From NCBI RefSeq assembly GCF_014650955.1, contig NZ_BMVY01000030.1, forward strand, positions 1 through 64,000: DNA of 64,000 bases, in the 5' to 3' direction. The position numbers were made by a program, and so were the translations under genes. This document shows positions 59,191 through 64,000 of the stretch, one piece after another (within the stretch, counting starts at the first letter, position 1; every line of letters starts with the position of its first letter). Origin of the DNA: Streptomyces tauricus (GTDB taxonomy: Bacteria > Actinomycetota > Actinomycetes > Streptomycetales > Streptomycetaceae). Below the pieces are notes generated by a model, which was not told where the DNA came from, ran no database searches, and saw only the letters and a list, made by a program, of their open reading frames with translations.

Positions 59191-61767
59191 TCACCCCGCA
59201 CCCCCATCACACGCCTGCCCACGAAGCGCCCGCCCCAGATCGTCCCGAGCCTCAAGCACCAACCGCCGAAGCGCAGGCGCAGCCTCCCCATGGGAGGCAA
59301 GCCACGCGTCAGCCGCGGCCAACGTCTCGCCGGAGTCCTGCAGCGACGGGAACAACCCCCGCACCACATCCATCCCGATCTGGATCGACCGCTCGGCCCA
59401 CACCCGCTCGATGACGTCGAAGTACTTCGACGCGTAAGGAGCGGTCAGCTCCCGGTGGGACGCCTGCGCGAACCCCCCGATCGTCGCCTCCACCAGCGCG
59501 TTGGACAGCGAGTCGGACTCCACCACGGCGGCCCACGCCTGCGCCTTGACCGCCGCGGACGGCCGGGCGGCCAGACACCGCACCTGGTGCCGCTTGCCGG
59601 ACGCGGTGTCGTCGCGGGCGAGTTCCGCGGCGAGCACGGACTCGTCCGCCACCCCGTGCGCGGCGAGCGGTTCCAGGAACGCCCAACGCAGCTCCTGGTC
59701 CACCTCCAGGCCGTCGATCTTCGCCGACCCCTCCAGCAACTCCTGGAGCAGCCGCAGATCGTCCTCGTCGGAGGCGACCGCCGCGAAGAACCGCGCCCAC
59801 GTCAGCTGGTGCTGGCTGCCGGGCCCGGCGGACCGCAGCTCGCGCAGCGCGCCCTCGGCGAGCAGCCGCCCGCCGGTGGCCCGCCACTCGGGCGCCACAT
59901 AGTGGGTGAGCGCGGAGTTCGCCCACGCGTGGAGCGTCTGGAGCACGCCGATGTCGGACTCGCGGCCCGCGAAGCGCAGCACGAGGTCGACGAAGTCCCG
60001 CGCGGGCATGAGCGCGTCGCGGGTCAGGTTCCACAGCGCCGACCAGCACAGGGCGCGGGCGAGCGGGTCGGTGAGGTCGCCGAGGTGGGCCCGCAGGGTC
60101 TCCAGCGACCCGTCGTCGAAGCGGATCTTGCAGTACGTGAGGTCGTCGTCGTTGACGAGGACCAGTTCGGGGGCGTCGGCCCCGGCCAGCTCACCGACGA
60201 TCGTGCGCGGCCCGTCGACGTCGACCTCGGCCCGCGCGTACCGCACGAGCGAGCCGTCCGCGCCCTCTTGCCGGTAGAGGCCGACCGCCACCCGGTGCGG
60301 CCGCAGTTCGGGATGCGACTCGGCGGCCTCCTGGAGCACCGTCAGCTCACTGACCCGCCCGTCCGCGTCGAGGAGCACCTGCGGTGTGAGGGAGTTGACG
60401 CCGGCGGTCTGCAGCCAGGACCGCGACCAGGCCGCCATGTCGCGCCCGCTCGTCTCCTCCAGGACCGACAGCAGGTCACCGAGGCGCGTGTTCCCGTACG
60501 CGTGCCGCTTGAAGTAGCGGCGGGCGCCCTCCAGGAACGCGTCCCGCCCCGCGTACGCCACCAGCTGCTTGAGCACGGACGCGCCCTTGGCGTACGTGAT
60601 CCCGTCGAAGTTGAGCTTGGCGTCCTCCAGGTCGCGGATGTCGGCCGTGACCGGGTGCGTGGAGGGCAGCTGGTCGGCGCGGTACGCCCATGCCTTGCGG
60701 TTGTTGGCGAAGGTCACCCAGCCGTTGGTGAAGCGGGTCGCCTCGACCATCGAGAACGTGCCCATGAAGTCGGCGAAGGACTCCTTGAGCCACAGGTCGT
60801 CCCACCACACCATGGTCACCAGGTCGCCGAACCACATGTGGGCCATCTCGTGCAGGATCACGTTCGCCCGGCGCTCGTACGACGCCTGCGTCACGTTGCC
60901 GCGGAAGATGAACTCCTCACGGAAGGTCACACAGCCCGGGTTCTCCATCGCGCCGAGGTTGTACTCGGGCACGAACGCCTGGTCGTACTTCCCGAACGGG
61001 TACGGGTAGTCGAAGTGGTCGTGGAAGAAGTCCAGGCCCTGCTTGGTGACGAGGAAGACGTCATCGGCGTCGAAGTGCCTGGCCAGGCCCTTGCGGCAGA
61101 GCGCGCCGAGGGGGATCTCCAGCCGCGTGCCGTCGTCGAGGACCCGCTCGTAGGAGTCGGTCACATAGTGGTACGGGCCGGCGACGAAGGCCGTGATGTA
61201 TGTCGAGATGGGCTTCGTCCCGGCGAACTTCCACACCCCGTCGGACAGTTCGCCGACGCCGTTGCTCCACACCACCCAGTCCTCGGGGGCCCGCACCTCG
61301 AAGCGGAAGGGTGCCTTGAGGTCGGGCTGCTCGAAGTTGGCGAAGACGCGGCGGGAGTCGGCCGGCTCGTACTGCGTGTAGAGGTAGACCTCGCCGTCCT
61401 CGGGGTCGACGAAGCGGTGCATGCCCTCACCCGTGCGGCTGTACGCGCACTGGGCGTCGACCACCAGCTCGTTGTCCTCGGCCAGGTCCTCCAGGAGGAT
61501 GCGCGAGCCGTCGAAGACCGCGCCCGGGTCGAGGTCCCTGCCGTTCAGCGAGACCGCTGTGACGCTCGGCGCGATCAGGTCCGCGAAGCTGCTCGCGCCC
61601 GGCTCCGCGCTGCGGAACCGGATGGTCGTCACCGACCGGAACGTACGCGGCTCGGTGTCCGTCCCGCCCACCGCGGAGCGCAGGTCCAGGGACACCTCGT
61701 ACTCCTCGACGGACAGCAGTGCTGCCCGCTCGCGGGCCTCGTCGCGGGACAGATTCTCACCGGGCAC
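59191..61767 (-). CDS. pepN: aminopeptidase N (M1 family), copy 2
   Basis: An 858-aa M1 aminopeptidase, paralogue of the protein at 44.6-47.2 kb. YNLGAMENPGCVTF has the GAMEN motif, and VILHEMAHMWFGDLV is the zinc-binding site with a downstream KESFADF. Both are intact, so it should be active. GTG 61767 (VPGENLSRDEARE) is preferred because of its match to the other copy; GTG 61776 is possible. Two such genes close together suggests an old duplication; different substrate preference is likely but not visible. Confidence 0.95.
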   Translation of the reverse strand: MPGENLSRDEARERAALLSVEEYEVSLDLRSAVGGTDTEPRTFRSVTTIRFRSAEPGASSFADLIAPSVTAVSLNGRDLDPGAVFDGSRILLEDLAEDNELVVDAQCAYSRTGEGMHRFVDPEDGEVYLYTQYEPADSRRVFANFEQPDLKAPFRFEVRAPEDWVVWSNGVGELSDGVWKFAGTKPISTYITAFVAGPYHYVTDSYERVLDDGTRLEIPLGALCRKGLARHFDADDVFLVTKQGLDFFHDHFDYPYPFGKYDQAFVPEYNLGAMENPGCVTFREEFIFRGNVTQASYERRANVILHEMAHMWFGDLVTMVWWDDLWLKESFADFMGTFSMVEATRFTNGWVTFANNRKAWAYRADQLPSTHPVTADIRDLEDAKLNFDGITYAKGASVLKQLVAYAGRDAFLEGARRYFKRHAYGNTRLGDLLSVLEETSGRDMAAWSRSWLQTAGVNSLTPQVLLDADGRVSELTVLQEAAESHPELRPHRVAVGLYRQEGADGSLVRYARAEVDVDGPRTIVGELAGADAPELVLVNDDDLTYCKIRFDDGSLETLRAHLGDLTDPLARALCWSALWNLTRDALMPARDFVDLVLRFAGRESDIGVLQTLHAWANSALTHYVAPEWRATGGRLLAEGALRELRSAGPGSQHQLTWARFFAAVASDEDDLRLLQELLEGSAKIDGLEVDQELRWAFLEPLAAHGVADESVLAAELARDDTASGKRHQVRCLAARPSAAVKAQAWAAVVESDSLSNALVEATIGGFAQASHRELTAPYASKYFDVIERVWAERSIQIGMDVVRGLFPSLQDSGETLAAADAWLASHGEAAPALRRLVLEARDDLGRALRGQACDGGAG

Positions 61768-61931
61768 GGGCGGCACTCCCTCGTGGCGTCATGGGTACGT
61801 GTGAACAGGACCGATCCTGCCATGTGCCCCTGACAGCGGGTACCTGGGAATGGCGCGAGCGACCGATCGCGTTGAACATGAGTCCGGCGACCCAGGGTGC
61901 CGGGCACCGGCGTCCCCCAACGAGGAGAACC

Positions 61932-62588
61932 ATGTCTGAGCAGACTGCCGCCAAGACGCCCGTCGACTTCTGGTTCGACCCGCTGTGCCCGTGGGCCTGG
62001 ATGACCTCGCGCTGGGTCCTGGAGGTGGAGAAGGTCCGGGACATCGAGGTCCGCTGGCACATCATGAGCCTCGCGGTGCTGAACGAGCCGAAGCTGGACG
62101 AGCTGGACGACCACTACCGCGAGATGATGTCCACGTCGGCGTGGGAGCCCGTCCGCGTGGTCACCGCGGCCTGGCAGAAGCACGGCGCCGACATCCTCGG
62201 CCCGCTCTACACCGCGCTCGGCAACCGCATCCACAACGACGGCCAGGGCCCGACGCGCGAGGCCATCGCCGGAGCGCTCGACGAGGTCGGCCTCCCCGCC
62301 GATCTGATCGACTACGCGGACCAGAAGGACTTCGAGTTCGACGCCGAGCTGCGCGCCTCCCACAAGGAGGGCATCGACAAGGTCGGCCAGGACGTCGGCA
62401 CACCCGTCATCGCGGTCCCCGGCGCCGACGGCGGGCAGATCGCCTTCTTCGGCCCGGTCGTCACCCCGGCCCCCAAGGGCGAGGACGCCGCCAGGCTGTG
62501 GGACGGCACCCTCCTCGTCGCCTCGGTCGAGGGCTTCTACGAGCTCAAGCGCACCCGCACGAAGGGCCCGGACTTCAGCAACCTGTAG
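61932..62588 (+). CDS. DsbA-family protein (mycothiol-dependent reductase-like)
   Basis: A 218-aa thioredoxin-fold protein with FWFDPLCPWAWMTSRWVLEV, in which CPWAW replaces the CxxC of classical DsbA. This single-Cys pattern matches actinobacterial mycothiol-dependent nitroreductases of the Rv2466c group. The helical insert and GTPVIAVPGA cis-Pro segment are present. GAGGAGAA precedes the ATG. It lacks a signal peptide, so it is cytoplasmic. The natural substrate is unknown. Confidence 0.87.
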   Translation: MSEQTAAKTPVDFWFDPLCPWAWMTSRWVLEVEKVRDIEVRWHIMSLAVLNEPKLDELDDHYREMMSTSAWEPVRVVTAAWQKHGADILGPLYTALGNRIHNDGQGPTREAIAGALDEVGLPADLIDYADQKDFEFDAELRASHKEGIDKVGQDVGTPVIAVPGADGGQIAFFGPVVTPAPKGEDAARLWDGTLLVASVEGFYELKRTRTKGPDFSNL

Positions 62589-62608
62589 TCCTCACCGGCC
62601 GGTGAGCG

Positions 62609-62836
62609 TCATTCCGGCTCGGGCAGGCGCAGGGGTTTCCTGAAGGGCTTCTCCTGCCAGTACGTCCGGAGGTTGCGGCACTGCTTGGCTCCGCCGCCCA
62701 CCCAGGCCAGGCAGACCATGAAGGTGTCCACGTTGTTCGTGTCCAGTTCCTTCTTGAGCCAGTCCGCTTCATCGGGCTCCAGGAAGCGGTGCTCCTCCTC
62801 CTGGCTCCGCCAGGTGCTGCAGCTCCTCATCGGCAT
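62609..62836 (-). CDS. small hypothetical protein (75 aa)
   Basis: A short reading frame with strong G/C bias at third codon positions, supporting that it is real. The sequence is hydrophilic with acidic EEEHRFLEPDEADWLKKELD and a later AKQCRNLRTYWQEKPFRK. It has three Cys and five Trp, no membrane segment, and I recognise no family. It ends 20 bp after the convergent DsbA-like gene stop. A hairpin follows upstream of its start. Confidence 0.55.
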   Translation of the reverse strand: MPMRSCSTWRSQEEEHRFLEPDEADWLKKELDTNNVDTFMVCLAWVGGGAKQCRNLRTYWQEKPFRKPLRLPEPE

Positions 62837-62867
62837 TCCGTAACCATCACCCGGAGCCCCTCATACC

Positions 62868-62906
62868 GGAAGGCCCCCGCGAGTCACATCCTCGCGGGGG
62901 CCTTCC
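62868..62906. terminator. stem-loop terminator
   Basis: A perfect 15-bp stem (62868-62882, GGAAGGCCCCCGCGA, with 62892-62906) closes a 9-nt loop in the gap between the small hypothetical gene and the permease gene. Confidence 0.8.
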
Positions 62907-63044
62907 GTTCATCCGCCTGCCGCCGTGAAGGGTGAGAAGACGATCACGAGGCAGGACGCTCCGGCGTTCCCCGGAGGGCTTATTGCAAGTCTCTTGCAAA
63001 TGCAGGCTAACAGCAAGAGGGTGGAGCCGCGTGGTCGAGCACGC

Positions 63045-63087
63045 GGAAGGGCCCTCGCACGAACCGTCCTCCGTGCGAAGGCCCTTC
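63045..63087 (-). terminator. stem-loop terminator after the permease gene
   Basis: GGAAGGGCCCTCGCACG (from 63045) can pair with CGTGCGAAGGCCCTTC (63072-63087) with one bulge, just downstream of the permease stop on the minus strand. Confidence 0.75.
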
Positions 63088-63103
63088 GGTGCCGAAGCCG
63101 CCG

Positions 63104-64000
63104 TCAGCTCCCGGTGCTCCCGGCGCTCCCGGTGCTCCCGGCGCGCGTCCGCTGCCGGGCGTAGCCGACCGCCGCCAGGAACAGCGTCATCCCGCCCGTC
63201 GAGTACAGCTGCACCCGGGTGTCCGGCTCCCGTGCCATCAGGACGAAGACCGCCACCATGCCCGCCAGCGCCACCCACGTCAGCACCGGGAACGCCCACA
63301 TCCGCACGGCGAGCCTCTCCGGGGACTCCCGCTCCAGCCGCCGCCGCAGCCGCAGCTGCGAGACCGCGATGAAGATCCAGACGACCAGGATCACCGCGCC
63401 GATCATGTTCAGCAGCCAGGGGAAGACGTCCTCGGGCCGCCAGTAGCTGAGCAGCACGCAGCCGAAGCCGAACACCGAGGAGGCGAGCACGGCGACCCGC
63501 GGCACCCCGCCGGAGACCCGTCCGAGAGCCCGCGGCCCCTGGCCCCGCTCCACCAGGGAGTAGGCGATGCGCGAGGCCCCGTACACATTGGCGTTCATCG
63601 CGCTCAGCAGGGCGACGAGGACGACGACGTTCATGAGCGGCCCGGCGCCAGGGATGCCCAGGTGGTCGAGGGTCGCGACGTACGGGCCCTTGTCGACGAC
63701 CGTCTTCGAGTCCCACGGGACGAGCGTCACGATGACGGCCATCGAGCCGACGTAGAAGAGCGCGATGCGCCACATCGCCGTGCGCACGGCGCTCGCGACA
63801 CCCCGTACCGGGTCCTGCGACTCGGCCGCCGCGATCGGCACCGTCTCCAGGCCGCCGTACGCGAAGACCGAGGCGAGCAGGCCGACGACGAGCCCCTCAC
63901 CGCCGTTCGGCAGGAAGCCGCCCTCGCCGGTGAGGTGGGTGAGGCCGGGGGAGTCCGTGCCGGGCAGCAGGCCGGTGATCGCCAGCACGCCGAGGACCAG
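63104..64000 (-). CDS. amino-acid permease (APC family), 5' end outside window
   Basis: The C-terminal part of an APC-family transporter. At least eight membrane segments are visible (for example VVGLLASVFAYGGLETVPIA, LFYVGSMAVIVTLV, LLNMIGAVILVVWIFIAVS, VLTWVALAGMVAVFVLM), along with the ETVPIAAAESQDP segment typical of GABA/aromatic amino-acid permeases. The frame stays open to the window end, so the start is missing. The C-terminus ends in a Gly/Ser/Thr repeat (GSTGSAGSTGS) encoded by a short tandem repeat. Confidence 0.92.
   Translation of the reverse strand: MVLGVLAITGLLPGTDSPGLTHLTGEGGFLPNGGEGLVVGLLASVFAYGGLETVPIAAAESQDPVRGVASAVRTAMWRIALFYVGSMAVIVTLVPWDSKTVVDKGPYVATLDHLGIPGAGPLMNVVVLVALLSAMNANVYGASRIAYSLVERGQGPRALGRVSGGVPRVAVLASSVFGFGCVLLSYWRPEDVFPWLLNMIGAVILVVWIFIAVSQLRLRRRLERESPERLAVRMWAFPVLTWVALAGMVAVFVLMAREPDTRVQLYSTGGMTLFLAAVGYARQRTRAGSTGSAGSTGS

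Noticed and set aside
1..64000. tRNA, rRNA, insertion sequence, integrase or phage genes
   Set aside because: None could be recognised in reading the window; there are no transposase-like proteins and no flanking target duplications that I could see.

Overview
The window is high-GC actinobacterial DNA, almost certainly a Streptomyces chromosome. G/C dominates third codon positions, GTG and TTG starts are common, and there are SARP regulators, a DrrAB-type exporter, Tat-exported enzymes and Streptomyces-style dispersed repeats. Housekeeping genes occupy both ends. On the left are a partial malQ (1-2017) and a small membrane protein. On the right are two aminopeptidase N paralogues, asd, an ECF sigma factor with a membrane partner, a subtilisin-like protease, a Nudix hydrolase, a Tat-exported metallophosphoesterase, a DsbA-family protein and a partial amino-acid permease.

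The middle (about 9.2-44.3 kb) is a complete anthracycline gene cluster of the aclacinomycin/cinerubin class. The type II PKS operon (28.7-34.2 kb) carries an anthrone oxygenase, KS-alpha, chain-length factor, ACP, a DpsC-like KSIII and an acyltransferase, which implies a propionyl-type starter. A divergent operon (28.3-21.8 kb, minus strand) runs C9-ketoreductase, an aromatase/cyclase fused to an NTF2-like domain, a glycosyltransferase, and sugar epimerase, 4-ketoreductase and 2,3-dehydratase. Aklanonic acid methyltransferase (34.5 kb) and an AknH-type cyclase (35.6 kb) close ring four. The cyclase keeps Tyr15 and Asn51, which points to 9R aklavinone stereochemistry. An SDR (16.4 kb) is the likely aklaviketone reductase, and a SnoaW/SnoaL2-like pair (40-41.5 kb) suggests C-1 hydroxylation. 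Deoxysugar genes, two glycosyltransferases, a degenerate P450 helper, two N-methyltransferases and an AknOx-type oxidase predict a rhodosamine/2-deoxyfucose/rhodinose-derived chain.

Control elements are unusually readable. Five or more promoters carry 11-bp-phased heptamers (consensus near TCGAGCG) placed exactly 8 bp from a -10-like box, as expected for SARP control; the window encodes two SARPs. A separate PadR regulator sits beside operators built on ATCAAATTTGAT. These occur only at the DrrAB exporter promoter and at an F420-dependent reductase promoter, which suggests a drug-sensing self-resistance regulon.

The most novel item lies at the left edge of the cluster. A 59-codon gene at 8785-8964 (minus strand), missed by length-limited gene calling, has a strong ribosome binding site and overlaps by ATGA a 756-aa fused E1-like/YcaO cyclodehydratase (6518-8788). 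It ends in a Cys-containing, Gly-rich segment with a CICW motif and looks like a RiPP precursor. A tail-to-tail DesR/DesK-like two-component system (4351-6263) is adjacent. This looks like a compact, possibly undescribed azol(in)e-type RiPP locus attached to an anthracycline cluster.
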